Assembly: GCA_029288095.1 (NCBI GenBank)
Contig: JARFPW010000275.1
Span: 1 to 17,780, forward strand
Length of the DNA: 17,780 nucleotides
Source: Gemmatimonadota bacterium
GTDB lineage: Bacteria; Gemmatimonadota; Gemmatimonadetes; Palauibacterales; Palauibacteraceae
Reading direction: 5' to 3'
Shown here: one piece after another, positions 1-7,860 of the stretch
How the letters are laid out: each line of letters starts with the position of its first letter
How positions within the stretch are numbered: position 1 is the stretch's first letter
Notes under the pieces: model-generated
Told to the model about the DNA's origin: nothing
The model's input: the letters and a program-made list of their open reading frames with translations, nothing else
Database searches by the model: none
Program-made: the position numbers and the translations under genes

Positions 1-63
1 GTACAGTCTAGCCGGCGGCGCGAAACACGAGGCGTCGGCAGGTCCCTTCAGAGGAGGTTGGTG

Positions 64-678
64 ATGTTGCGAGTGCCGAATGTGTGGATGAGGACGTGTG
101 GGGTAGTGGCACTGCTCGCCGCGGCGGCGTGGAGCATGCCGTCAGCCGTTCAGGCGCAGGAGGAAGAGGCGGAAGCCGAAGCGAATGCGGTGGCCGAAGC
201 GGGACCGGCGGCGGCGGATCCGGCTGACGTCGAATCGATCGATGCGATCATCGCCGCTTTGTACGACGTGATTTCCGGCGAGGCCGGTGAGGAGCGCGAC
301 TGGGATCGGTTCCGATCTCTGTTCATTCCCGAGGCCCGGCTGATGCCGACCTGGAAGCGGCCGGACGGTCAGCACGGCTACGTCGTGTGGTCCCCGGAGC
401 AATACATCGAGACCGCGGGAGCTCAACTCGTCGCCAACGGGTTTTTTGAGAGCGAGGAGCACCGGGTGACCGAGCGGTGGGCTGATATTGCCCATGCGTT
501 CAGTACCTACAACTCCTACCGCACGGCGGCGGACATGGAGGCGGGCACGACGTTCATGCGCGGAATCAACAGCCTCCAGTTTATGTGGGACGGTGAGCGC
601 TGGTGGGTCGTTTCGATCATGTGGGAGGCCGAAGCCCCGCATCGCCCGCTGACTGACGAGTACCTCAGCCAGGACTGA
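64..678 (+). CDS. Exported NTF2-like (SnoaL-fold) protein
   Basis: 204 aa. Three start codons are stacked in frame (TTG 58, GTG 61, ATG 64). I choose ATG 64 because a strong GAGGAGG ribosome site at 51-57 ends six bases before it. Residues 1-31 form a Sec signal peptide (Arg10, hydrophobic stretch 13-23, likely cleavage after AVQA at 31). An Ala/Glu-rich linker covers about 32-57. The rest (about 58-200) has the look of a cone-shaped NTF2-like/SnoaL domain: a helix containing DWDRFRSLF, a segment ARLMPTW, and a C-terminal strand pair with RWWVVSIMW. This family is small and functionally mixed (isomerases, hydrolase-like and binding proteins), so no substrate can be named. It stands alone on the plus strand and is closed by the terminator at 710-743. 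The fold assignment is by sequence pattern only. Confidence 0.75.
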   Translation: MLRVPNVWMRTCGVVALLAAAAWSMPSAVQAQEEEAEAEANAVAEAGPAAADPADVESIDAIIAALYDVISGEAGEERDWDRFRSLFIPEARLMPTWKRPDGQHGYVVWSPEQYIETAGAQLVANGFFESEEHRVTERWADIAHAFSTYNSYRTAADMEAGTTFMRGINSLQFMWDGERWWVVSIMWEAEAPHRPLTDEYLSQD

Positions 679-709
679 TCGAGTGGTCGAGGCGGACTTG
701 ATGAGGGTG

Positions 710-743
710 CGAGGGCCCGGCCGAAACGCCGGGCTCTCGTTTT
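710..743 (+). terminator. Intrinsic terminator of the NTF2-like gene
   Basis: A 12-bp stem (710-721 with 728-739, one G-T wobble) with a six-base loop CGAAAC is followed directly by TTTT. It lies 31 bases after the stop of the upstream plus-strand gene. Read from the minus strand, the same hairpin is not followed by a T tract, so it probably does not terminate the convergent ZIP transporter transcript efficiently. Confidence 0.85.
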
Positions 744-760
744 GTGGGGCACCGTCGGCG

Positions 761-1468
761 CTAGCCGCGCAGGAACACCTGCAACAGCCCGAGCACCAGC
801 GCGGCAGCGGCAGCCACGGCCAGGGGTCTCGAGGTGGACCCGGTTTCTTTTCTCGCCTCGGGGATCAACTCCCGCACGACCATCCAGCCCATCGCCCCAG
901 CGGCAAACCCAAAGCCTGCGGCCAGAAACTCACGGAACTGGAGGACGAACAGGAACGCGGGCACGGCGAGAAGAGGCTGTGGGAGGCTGCTGAAGAAGCT
1001 CCATGCGGCCGCTTTCCAGACAGCGACGCCGCGCGGGATGAGCACCAGCGAGATCGCCAGGCCCTCGGGGATGTTGTGGACGGCGATCGCCAGCGAGATG
1101 AACAGGCCCAACTCCGCCCCTCCCCCGAACGACACACCAATGCCTACTCCCTCGGCCACGGAGTGAACCGTCATCACACCGACGATCAGCAGACTCCTCG
1201 CCGCGTCAACGCCCCTCAGGTCACCAACGCGTATGCCTTCGAACCGATCCAGCAGCCGACGACTGGCAGCGATGAACAGCAAGCCGGCCGCGAGACCCGC
1301 CCCGAGTCGGGTGGGGTTCTGCACCCAGCCTTCGTATACGAGCTGGCCTGAGGCGGCGAGCATTAGCCCGGCCGCGGCGGCGTTACCGTACCCGAGCCAG
1401 TTCCGTCCGGGGTTGGGCACCCACAGGAACGGAAGGGCACCGAGGCCGGTCGCGGCTGCGGTCAGCAA
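761..1468 (-). CDS. ZIP-family divalent metal transporter
   Basis: An integral membrane protein, likely moving Zn2+ or a related divalent cation across the inner membrane. From the TTG at 1468 it is 235 aa and rich in hydrophobic helices. The two ZIP signatures are clear: HSVAEG (His102, Glu106) in TM4 and HNIPEG (His131, Glu135) in TM5, which form the family's binuclear metal site. Glu200 in VRELIPEA is typical of a late helix. The start is uncertain. TTG 1468 lies inside what looks like TM1, has no ribosome site, and the frame stays open upstream to 1594 with convincing hydrophobic sequence (ELLDVFLLALLTAAATG) but no ATG, GTG or TTG. A CTG at 1492 or an ATC at 1498 would restore a full TM1. 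It follows the kinase gene with about 120 bases between the kinase stop and TTG 1468, so it may be the last gene of that unit. Confidence 0.85.
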   Translation of the reverse strand: MLTAAATGLGALPFLWVPNPGRNWLGYGNAAAAGLMLAASGQLVYEGWVQNPTRLGAGLAAGLLFIAASRRLLDRFEGIRVGDLRGVDAARSLLIVGVMTVHSVAEGVGIGVSFGGGAELGLFISLAIAVHNIPEGLAISLVLIPRGVAVWKAAAWSFFSSLPQPLLAVPAFLFVLQFREFLAAGFGFAAGAMGWMVVRELIPEARKETGSTSRPLAVAAAAALVLGLLQVFLRG

Positions 1469-1589
1469 GGCTAACAGGAATACGTCGAGCAGTTCGATCG
1501 AGGTGTCCCGGGTTCGAGACTGAAAGCGGACGCGGACGCGCCCGGTCGCTGGTTCAACCGAACAGCCGGCGATCGCCTCGGCAAGAAGC

Positions 1590-3419
1590 TCAGGCTAGGA
1601 GAGCATCGAGCTCCCGGTGGGCCTCCGCCTGCAGCTGGGAATCCTTCTCGATGTCACGGGTGAGCTGGACGAGCCGCTTCTCCTCGTCGGCGGGACTCTC
1701 GGATCCCGCCGCGCGCGCTCTCGCCAGCGCGGCCATGGCGTCCAGGAGTCGCTGCACGAGGCGATCCCGGGCGCGGGACACGCGTGCGTGCGTTTCCAGC
1801 CAGTCCGGCGAGGCGGGGTTGTCGTCCGGTTGAGCTTCCAGGATTCCCAGGCTCCGATCGAGACCGTCGAGGTCGGTCGCCAGGCTGCTCGCCCCACTTA
1901 CGAGTTCGGTGAGCGCCGTGTCCAGCCCGGAACCGGCCTTCGATGCGTGGAGCTCGCGGGCCAGGCGCACAAAGTCGGCCAGCAGCCGCCGCGCAGCTCC
2001 TTCCGGCATCGACGCCAGGGCCTCCCGGGCTTCGTCCTCCATGCCCGGCGGCATCGAGGCCGGCGCCTCGAGCGCCAGCAGTGATGGAGCCTGCCGGCGC
2101 ACTACGGACCAGACCACGACGGCAGCGAACACGGGCGTGAGCAGCAGCATTGGTTTGGCCGCTACAAGACCGGCAGCCATGCCGATCGCGATCGCGACGC
2201 CCAGGGCGGCACCAAGGGCCGGGGTCAGGCGCGCACCGACACGCGCAGGATGAGCGACCCTTACGGGGAGCCCCGTTTCCCGCAGGTGGCGCGCAACACG
2301 TTCAACGACGGTTGACGGCACCCGGATCAGTGGCAGCTCACCACGCACCGCTGCGGCGATATCGGCATCAGGCCGAGCGTCGGCCACCATCTCCCGCACC
2401 CGGTCCTCGATCTCGGCCCGGTGGCTGCGATCGCCGCCACGTTCCAAAAACAACAACCGTTCGTTCGAGCTCCCGGCTGTCTCTGTGCCGAGACACGCTG
2501 AGCACAGGCCCGCTCCCAAGGGATCGGCTGTCCCGCAGATCACACACACCGGCCGTGCCGCGGTCGGCGAGATGAGGGACACTGCCCCCTCGTCACGAAC
2601 GTCGAGCGCTTCCCTGATCAGGCCCGCCGTCGGAATTCTGAGGCCGGGGTCCTCGCGCGTCATCATGGCCGTCAGGTCGTCGAGCCACGCGGGCACGTCA
2701 GGCCTGTCTGCGCGCGGCCGATGGCCCACGGGAGACGGCGTCGGCGGGAGGTGGACGGACGGCTGGTGCGGCAGCTGGCCCGTGAGTCCGAAGTAGAGAG
2801 TCATGCCGAGGGAATACAGGTCGCAACGGGCGTCCCCGCGTTCGCCGGCGAGGATTTCGGGCGCCGTATAAGCGATCGTCCCGACCAGCCCTCCCGTCCG
2901 AGTGACCGCTTCCATGCTGGTGACCCGCGCCGACCCGAAGTCCGCCAGGCGTGCCCGGCCATCGGAGTCGAGGAGAACGTTCTGCGGCTTCACGTCGCGA
3001 TGCAGAACTCCCATCGAGTGGGCCGCTTCGAGGGCCGCCGCGATGTCGCCGATGGCGCGTGCGGCGTCTTCGGTAGATAGCGGACCGACCTCGGACACTT
3101 GCTGCGCCAGGTCTGGACCGTCCACGAATTCCATGACCAGGAATGTCCGTCCATCATGGTCGATGAAATCGTGGAGCTGGACAACGTTCGGGTGGGACAG
3201 TCCCCGTGCGACGAGGGCTTCTCGACGCATTCGCTCGCGGGCGACCACCTCCGTGGCCGGCGGCGGGACGAGGAGCTTGATGGCAACCGGCGACTCGAGT
3301 GTCAGGTCCTGCGCGCGATATACGATCGAGTAGCCGCCCCGGCCGATTTCCGCCTCGATTCGGTACCGCTCAGCGAGGACGGTGTCCGCCGCAAGATTCG
3401 TCACGGTGCTGCGGCTCAA
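1590..3419 (-). CDS. Membrane-anchored Ser/Thr protein kinase with zinc ribbon
   Basis: 609 aa. The kinase domain (about 19-275) has all key residues of an active Hanks-type kinase: glycine loop GRGGYS (26-31), VAIK Lys48, helix-C Glu67, HRDVKPQN with catalytic Asp142, DFG Asp160 and APE 186-188. It is followed by a zinc ribbon of the form CxxC-x10-CxxC (Cys292, 295, 306, 309), a region of about 330-395 of unknown fold, two closely spaced membrane helices (about 399-420 and 424-440), and a helical tail with coiled-coil character at the end (about 575-609). Both kinase and tail would face the cytoplasm if the two helices form a hairpin. The TTG start at 3419 overlaps the stop of the TPR gene (TTGA), which suggests translational coupling. 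A GTG at 3404 is an alternative start. Substrates are unknown. Confidence 0.9.
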   Translation of the reverse strand: MSRSTVTNLAADTVLAERYRIEAEIGRGGYSIVYRAQDLTLESPVAIKLLVPPPATEVVARERMRREALVARGLSHPNVVQLHDFIDHDGRTFLVMEFVDGPDLAQQVSEVGPLSTEDAARAIGDIAAALEAAHSMGVLHRDVKPQNVLLDSDGRARLADFGSARVTSMEAVTRTGGLVGTIAYTAPEILAGERGDARCDLYSLGMTLYFGLTGQLPHQPSVHLPPTPSPVGHRPRADRPDVPAWLDDLTAMMTREDPGLRIPTAGLIREALDVRDEGAVSLISPTAARPVCVICGTADPLGAGLCSACLGTETAGSSNERLLFLERGGDRSHRAEIEDRVREMVADARPDADIAAAVRGELPLIRVPSTVVERVARHLRETGLPVRVAHPARVGARLTPALGAALGVAIAIGMAAGLVAAKPMLLLTPVFAAVVVWSVVRRQAPSLLALEAPASMPPGMEDEAREALASMPEGAARRLLADFVRLARELHASKAGSGLDTALTELVSGASSLATDLDGLDRSLGILEAQPDDNPASPDWLETHARVSRARDRLVQRLLDAMAALARARAAGSESPADEEKRLVQLTRDIEKDSQLQAEAHRELDALLA

Positions 3420-4003
3420 TCGATCTGATCGAGAACGTATCGGGCGTTGCTCGTCCAGCCGTCATTCTGATCGTAGTACTGCAGGAAATCTTCGAGGTGT
3501 CGCTTGGCCGCTGCATGTTCTCCGAGCTGATAGCGGGAGATGCCGGCATGGTAGAGCGCCATGTAGTGATTCGGCCAGAACTCGACCACGAGCTCCATGA
3601 TCGGCCCGGCCGACAGGTCGTCACCGGCGTCCGCGACGGGGTGCCCCACTCCGAAAACGATGCCGGCAGCCTTCCAGCGATCGTCACCCCTTAGGTCGAG
3701 GATCAGCTCGCGCGCCCGATCGATCTTCCCGGCGAGCGCATAGCAGGCGGCGCTGTATGCCGTGCCTTCCATCCCCGCGGGGGGCGGATACCATTGCTGC
3801 CGGGTCTCGGCTTCGACGCTGTTGCAATACGGCTTCGTCGCCTGAAACCATCCCCCGGCGTCCCCGCTGAACTGGTGTTCGGCTCCCGGCGGATGCGCAA
3901 ACGACCGACCCGGCACGCGCAGTCCTTGCACGACCATGAACGCGCTGACACTCGCGAACAGCGCTGAGAGAACGATGAGTTTGCGCACGCTGCTGCCCTC
4001 CAT
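3416..4003 (-). CDS. Membrane-anchored TPR-repeat protein
   Basis: 195 aa from the ATG at 4003, which follows GGAAG and sits just before the basic, hydrophobic anchor RKLIVLSALFASVSAFMVV (8-26). The frame is open further upstream, but those residues look non-coding. One helical repeat (about 79-105, TAYSAACYALAGKIDRAREL) and one more canonical TPR (about 143-178, NHYMALYHAGISRYQLGEHA) are visible, so it is probably a periplasm-facing or exported scaffold for protein contacts. The single hydrophobic segment could be a signal anchor or an uncleaved signal peptide. Its stop overlaps the start of the Ser/Thr kinase by four bases, so the two are made together and may act together (inference). A 15-bp palindrome sits just upstream of the start. 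Confidence 0.75.
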   Translation of the reverse strand: MEGSSVRKLIVLSALFASVSAFMVVQGLRVPGRSFAHPPGAEHQFSGDAGGWFQATKPYCNSVEAETRQQWYPPPAGMEGTAYSAACYALAGKIDRARELILDLRGDDRWKAAGIVFGVGHPVADAGDDLSAGPIMELVVEFWPNHYMALYHAGISRYQLGEHAAAKRHLEDFLQYYDQNDGWTSNARYVLDQID

Positions 4004-4016
4004 CCTGGATCTTCCG

Positions 4017-4031
4017 GGGCGAGTCTCGCCC
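4017..4031. promoter_or_regulatory. 15-bp palindrome upstream of TPR-kinase genes
   Basis: GGGCGAG, one central base, then CTCGCCC: seven complementary bases on each side, ending 13 bases before the ATG at 4003. As DNA it could be an operator. As RNA it could fold as a five-base-pair hairpin with a five-base loop directly 5' of the ribosome site. A second small inverted repeat (GACGT, TCTT, ACGTC; 4046-4059) lies just upstream. No convincing -35/-10 pair was found around them. Confidence 0.4.
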
Positions 4032-4174
4032 TCCACATCCTGTATGACGTTCTTACGTCCAAGCCTTGCACAGGGTCCGTAGGGTGGACTCAAGCAAGAT
4101 GAAGGCCAGTGTCAGGTTATGCGTGTACTTTGTCCCTGCCCGCTGCACATAAACCACCAGGAAAGGGCGTATCG

Positions 4175-4687
4175 ATGTCCATAGCTGCCAGCATTCTCCC
4201 GCACTTTGACCAGATCGTTGCCGGCACGCGGCAGCATCTGGCCGCAATACCCAACGACCGGCTTGGCTGGAAGCCGCACGACAAGTCCTGGACTGTCGGC
4301 GAGCTCGGCAGCCACCTGGCCAATCTGCCCGGGTGGACCATGCCCACGCTGACACAGGACTCGCTGGATGTCGCCCCCGTCGACGGAGACGGCCCGCCGC
4401 CCCAGCCCGAGTACGGATCCTCCGAGGAAATGGTGACCGCGTTTGACGAAATCACGGCCGCCGCGCGTGCGACGATCGAGGGGATGACGGACGAAGGATT
4501 CATGGGGACCTGGACGATGCTCGTTGGTGGCGAAGAACACTTCTCGATGCCGAAGATAGCCGTGCTGCAGGGATTCATCATGGATCACCTGATCCATCAC
4601 CGCGGCCAGCTCACGGTCTATCTGCGGCTGCTCGACGTCCCGGTTCATCAGACGTTCGGTCCCACGGCTGATTTTCCGGATATGTAG
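4175..4687 (+). CDS. DinB-family putative metal-dependent protein
   Basis: 170 aa, about the usual length of DinB/YfiT-like four-helix proteins. ATG 4175 is chosen because AGGAAAGG (4159-4166) is well placed before it. An in-frame start at 4109 would add residues with no family resemblance. The three expected metal-binding histidines are present: His47 in GELGSHLAN, and His138 and His142 in DHLIHHRGQ. The segment IPNDRLGWKPHDKSWTVGEL is very typical of the family. Known relatives include bacillithiol/mycothiol-dependent transferases and proteins of unknown role, so the reaction cannot be named. No signal peptide is present, so it is cytoplasmic. It is transcribed divergently from the TPR-kinase unit, and its stop lies seven bases from the stop of the convergent neighbour. 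Confidence 0.88.
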   Translation: MSIAASILPHFDQIVAGTRQHLAAIPNDRLGWKPHDKSWTVGELGSHLANLPGWTMPTLTQDSLDVAPVDGDGPPPQPEYGSSEEMVTAFDEITAAARATIEGMTDEGFMGTWTMLVGGEEHFSMPKIAVLQGFIMDHLIHHRGQLTVYLRLLDVPVHQTFGPTADFPDM

Positions 4688-4694
4688 GAGGTTG

Positions 4695-5585
4695 CTAGCC
4701 CGGCGGGCCGTAGATCGTCTCGGCGCCTGACGGGTCGATTCTCCGGAGCCGGGGCTGATTGTCCCGGCTCCACTCCAGCAACAGCAGGGCTCCCGCCGCG
4801 TCGAAGGTGCCGCCGACGGGCGACCAGCCGGGTGCCGAGGTGACGACGACCTCGGGCGAGCTTCCGTCTGGTGACAGCCGGACAACGCGCTGACCCGCAT
4901 AGACCGGCACGTAGATGCGGCCCTCGCGATCCGTCCAGGGCTTCATCAGGCCATGGCGGTCGTGTACCCAGGCGAAGTCGGGGGTCCGTTCGATGAGACT
5001 GTCGGCCAGCGTGCGGGCTTCCCCGTCCGGCGACACGTGAAGCAGACGTCCACCCTGAACGACCAGCGCGCCGGAACCGGTCGCCACCACCCAGGACGGC
5101 GCGACCGGGTCCGCGCCCAGCGTGATGCTCGCGAAAGCCTGGCCCGTCGTGTCGTTCAGCCGGACCTCGCCGCCCGACCCGATGGCCCAATAGCGGCCCG
5201 ACCCGGCTCGTTCCGTGAGTGAATAGCCGAGATTCCGAGGGTGGCCGGCCCGCCACTCGGAAGCGGATTCCACGTTGCCATCCACCAGCAGTCGCCATGT
5301 CCGGAAGCGGTAGCGATCCCCTTCGTTCTGGACGTCGTCACCGTTCAGCGCCCCGTGTTCGTCCAGCCACAGCTCGTGCGTGTGCACGCCACGCACCGCG
5401 ATGCGAAACGTACCGTCAGGCTCCAACACCCAAATGTTGTTCAGGTCGCTGAAATATGCCCGGCCGTCGGCCGTGATGACCACAGAGACGGGTGGGTGAG
5501 CGACCAGTGCCCGAGGGCTCGCCAGAACAAGCAAGGCGATCCCGCAAGTGATGAGTCGGCGGGTGTGGCGATTGTCAGCGAACAT
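4695..5585 (-). CDS. Exported NHL/SMP-30-like beta-propeller protein
   Basis: 296 aa from the ATG at 5585, chosen because it opens directly into a signal peptide (Arg9-Arg10, hydrophobic LITCGIALLVLA, cleavage near ALVA at 29). The longer open frame upstream encodes charged, unlikely sequence. The mature part carries repeated strand patterns with YFSDLNNIWVLEPDG, LLHVSPDGEA, REGRIYVPVYAGQRVVRLSPDG and GALLLLEWSRDNQPRLRRIDPSG, spaced as in NHL or SMP-30-type propellers. This suggests a periplasmic or extracellular ligand-binding or enzymatic propeller. I recognise no catalytic motif. It is divergent from the exported cyclase-like gene with a 120-bp shared control region, and convergent with the DinB gene. 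Function unknown. Confidence 0.75.
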   Translation of the reverse strand: MFADNRHTRRLITCGIALLVLASPRALVAHPPVSVVITADGRAYFSDLNNIWVLEPDGTFRIAVRGVHTHELWLDEHGALNGDDVQNEGDRYRFRTWRLLVDGNVESASEWRAGHPRNLGYSLTERAGSGRYWAIGSGGEVRLNDTTGQAFASITLGADPVAPSWVVATGSGALVVQGGRLLHVSPDGEARTLADSLIERTPDFAWVHDRHGLMKPWTDREGRIYVPVYAGQRVVRLSPDGSSPEVVVTSAPGWSPVGGTFDAAGALLLLEWSRDNQPRLRRIDPSGAETIYGPPG

Positions 5586-5627
5586 GCATCCCGTTCCTGA
5601 GTGAGGTTTACTGTCTTCGTGAACGAA

Positions 5628-5653
5628 CGAGGCGCCTCGACGTGCCTCGCCGT
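5628..5653. promoter_or_regulatory. Palindrome and tandem repeat in divergent intergenic region
   Basis: In the 120-bp gap between the divergent beta-propeller and cyclase genes there is a perfect 12-bp palindrome CGAGGCGCCTCG (5628-5639). It overlaps a tandem pair of 10-base repeats, GCCTCGACGT (5634-5643) and GCCTCGCCGT (5644-5653), with one mismatch. This could be a shared operator. In GC-rich DNA such short repeats also arise by chance, and I see no convincing promoter hexamers beside it. Confidence 0.3.
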
Positions 5654-5705
5654 CGACAAGTAGTGGTCCTACGTTCTGTCTCTCACTTACTCTGGAGAGC
5701 CGCTC

Positions 5706-6527
5706 ATGGTTCGTCGGATCGCGTTGTTCCCGCTGCTCGCGCTCGTCGGTTGCCAGCCTGCTTCGTCCGACATGGCGCACACCTCAGATGTCTCGGCCGT
5801 GTTCGACGGGTCCGGGGGCCGCTGGGTCGATCTTACGCACTCGTTCTCGTCGTCGAGCATCTACTGGCCGACGGACACCGCCGGCTTCGTACTCGAACAG
5901 CTCGCCTACGGTCCCACGCCGGGCGGCTGGTTCTACTCGTCTTACCGGTACTCGACGGCCGAGCATGGCGGGACACACCTCGACGCGCCCATACACTTCG
6001 CCGAGGGGCGGCGAACGATCGACGAGATCCCGCTGTCCGGCCTGATCGGAGCGGCGGCCATCGTGGACGTGTCGGACCGGGCGCACTCCGACTACCTGGT
6101 GTCTGTCGCTGACCTGGAAGCGTGGGAGGCAGAGCACGGTACGATACCGGATGGCTCGATCCTGCTGCTGAGGACGGGATGGGGATCGAAGTACGCTGAT
6201 CGAACGGCCTACCTGGGGACCGACCTCACCGGACCGGATGCCGTCGCCGATCTGCACTTTCCGGGTCTCGATCCGGACGCCGCGCAGTGGCTGGTGGACA
6301 ACCGGGACATCGCCGCTCTGGGCCTGGACACGCCGAGCCTGGATTACGGCCAGTCGGCCGACTTCCGCTCACACGTCATTCTGAACTCGGACGACATCGC
6401 AGGCTTCGAGAACGTGGCGAACCTGGATCAGCTGCCGGCGAGCGGCAGCTTCGTCGTGGCCCTGCCCATGAAGATCGAGGGCGGAAGCGGCGGACCACTG
6501 CGGATCGTGGCTTTCGTTCCGAGCTAG
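5706..6527 (+). CDS. Exported lipoprotein of putative cyclase / kynurenine formamidase-like family
   Basis: 273 aa. The ATG at 5706 follows a GGAGAG ribosome site. A lipoprotein signal is clear: basic start VRR, hydrophobic core, lipobox LVGC with Cys16. The mature domain (about 38-270) belongs to the cyclase family (Pfam Cyclase, PF04199), with opening WVDLTHSFS, signature HGGTHLDAPIHF (His87, His91, Asp93, His97, the expected metal-binding cluster), LLLRTGWG at 154-160 and ALGLDTPSLD at 204-213. Characterised relatives are metal-dependent hydrolases such as kynurenine formamidase and isatin hydrolase, mostly not lipid-anchored. The residues needed for hydrolysis appear intact. The substrate is unknown, and no tryptophan-catabolism genes lie nearby. 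Its stop codon shares the CTAG at 6524-6527 with the stop of the convergent lipoprotein gene. Confidence 0.88.
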   Translation: MVRRIALFPLLALVGCQPASSDMAHTSDVSAVFDGSGGRWVDLTHSFSSSSIYWPTDTAGFVLEQLAYGPTPGGWFYSSYRYSTAEHGGTHLDAPIHFAEGRRTIDEIPLSGLIGAAAIVDVSDRAHSDYLVSVADLEAWEAEHGTIPDGSILLLRTGWGSKYADRTAYLGTDLTGPDAVADLHFPGLDPDAAQWLVDNRDIAALGLDTPSLDYGQSADFRSHVILNSDDIAGFENVANLDQLPASGSFVVALPMKIEGGSGGPLRIVAFVPS

Positions 6528-7726
6528 CGCGACAACTCGAAGAGCGCGAGGCGCTGTATATCCAGTTCATCGGTGACCGCAGCGAGCAGATAATCTTCGC
6601 CGATCTCAATCGGTCGAACGCGATCAGGTAAGATTACCGTGCCCAGCCAGGGACCGGCCGACGAAAACACTCCCCTGACGCTGGATCGCCCTTCTGAAAT
6701 AGCGTACTCCCCTACCCAGATGTGCCCGAGCGCGTCAATCGTCATGCTGCTTATCCACGCGATAGTATCTGCGACCGCAGATGCATCCATGGACCGCATC
6801 ACCGCTCGACGGCGCTCCGGGTCTTCAATCCTGCTGGCGCGCCAGTCCTTGTACTTCCTGACCAACTCGGCAGTCGGCCAACGCTGCGGGCGGATCAACC
6901 GGTGTATGCGCACCAGGCCACCTCCGGCCGCATGGACCCTTACCTCGTATCGATCTCGATCATTGGCATAAACTAGCCCAGCGTGGGCCTCAACCGACTG
7001 TGAACCGCCGAGCAGCTTCGGCCCTACGGAGGCTCCGTTACTAACAAGCCACATCTTTGTCGGCTCCGCGGTCGTGCCGACGAAACTACCACGAGGCTGA
7101 AAACGGAGAGTCGGGCTGGAGGACACGTGGTCTCCGGCTGAGGCCGCCATCACGAAGAGCCCTGGCGTAAGTATGATCGCTTCGGCAGTTGCATCGGCGA
7201 GTTCGTATTGGCCCAATCTCGCAGCGCCCTCGCCGGTGGGTACCTCCAGGCGTCGGTCTTCGATGAATTCACCCTTCAGTGTGAACAGACTAAGCCGCAT
7301 ATGTCGCAGGTCGTAGAAGAACACGGTATCCGCCAGCGCGGCCGGTCCGGTCGGGCGACGGAACTCTCCGGGTCCATCTCCCTCGCCACCTGCTCGTGCG
7401 AGGAGGCTGCCGTCCGCGCCGAAGAAGTAGATCTCGGCAGCACGATCGTCCACGGCTACTACCCGGCCATCCGCCAGCCGTGTCGCTCCCCGAATCCGCG
7501 AGAACTCCACGAGCTCGCCCGCTGATTCGCCGAAGACAACGGTTGGTTCCTCGGCAATCGTCCACCCGGTTACGATTGGGCCCGTGTAGTCGGTGATTGC
7601 CAGTTCTATTCCGGCGCTGTCGGTCATCGTGAAGGTGGGAGTACCCCTGGGATCGCCCTGCTCGCCGCCGGTGCAAGAGGCGAGGAATGCTGCGGTCAGG
7701 ATGAGTACGGCGGTCGATCGGGCCAT
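6524..7726 (-). CDS. 6-bladed beta-propeller lipoprotein
   Basis: 400 aa from the ATG at 7726, which follows GTGGAG with good spacing and opens the lipoprotein signal MARSTAVLILTAAFLASC (lipobox LASC, Cys18). An in-frame start 27 bases upstream only adds residues before the signal. The mature protein resembles the 6-bladed beta-propeller family (Pfam PF17170-like) common in Gemmatimonadota and Bacteroidota. The typical first blade is visible in GATRLADGRVVAVDDRAAEI and FFGADGSLLARAGGEGDGPGEF (about 88-130). A late blade is visible in IDALGHIWVGEYA near the C-terminus. It probably sits at the outer membrane or in the periplasm; the ligand is unknown. A basic helical segment (RPQRWPTAELVRKYKDWRAS) separates the early and late blades. 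Confidence 0.82.
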   Translation of the reverse strand: MARSTAVLILTAAFLASCTGGEQGDPRGTPTFTMTDSAGIELAITDYTGPIVTGWTIAEEPTVVFGESAGELVEFSRIRGATRLADGRVVAVDDRAAEIYFFGADGSLLARAGGEGDGPGEFRRPTGPAALADTVFFYDLRHMRLSLFTLKGEFIEDRRLEVPTGEGAARLGQYELADATAEAIILTPGLFVMAASAGDHVSSSPTLRFQPRGSFVGTTAEPTKMWLVSNGASVGPKLLGGSQSVEAHAGLVYANDRDRYEVRVHAAGGGLVRIHRLIRPQRWPTAELVRKYKDWRASRIEDPERRRAVMRSMDASAVADTIAWISSMTIDALGHIWVGEYAISEGRSSVRGVFSSAGPWLGTVILPDRVRPIEIGEDYLLAAVTDELDIQRLALFELSR

Positions 7727-7860
7727 GACGTCTCCACGTCGAAGCAACGGCAATTATCGGAGAGACTAGCAGTTGGCTGGTATAGAAACCAAGCGTGATC
7801 ACAGCAGGATTCCAGTTTGCCGGCTTGCCTAGCCGCGCCCGGCACCGCGAGCTTCAACCC

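Noticed and set aside
683..1351. Open plus-strand frame of 222 codons after the NTF2-like gene
   Set aside because: It would start before and run through the intrinsic terminator and is antisense to the ZIP gene with its intact HSVAEG and HNIPEG motifs.
1505..1530. GGGTTCGAGACTG resembling a tRNA T-loop
   Set aside because: The flanking bases do not form a T-stem, and no acceptor or anticodon arms could be built around it.
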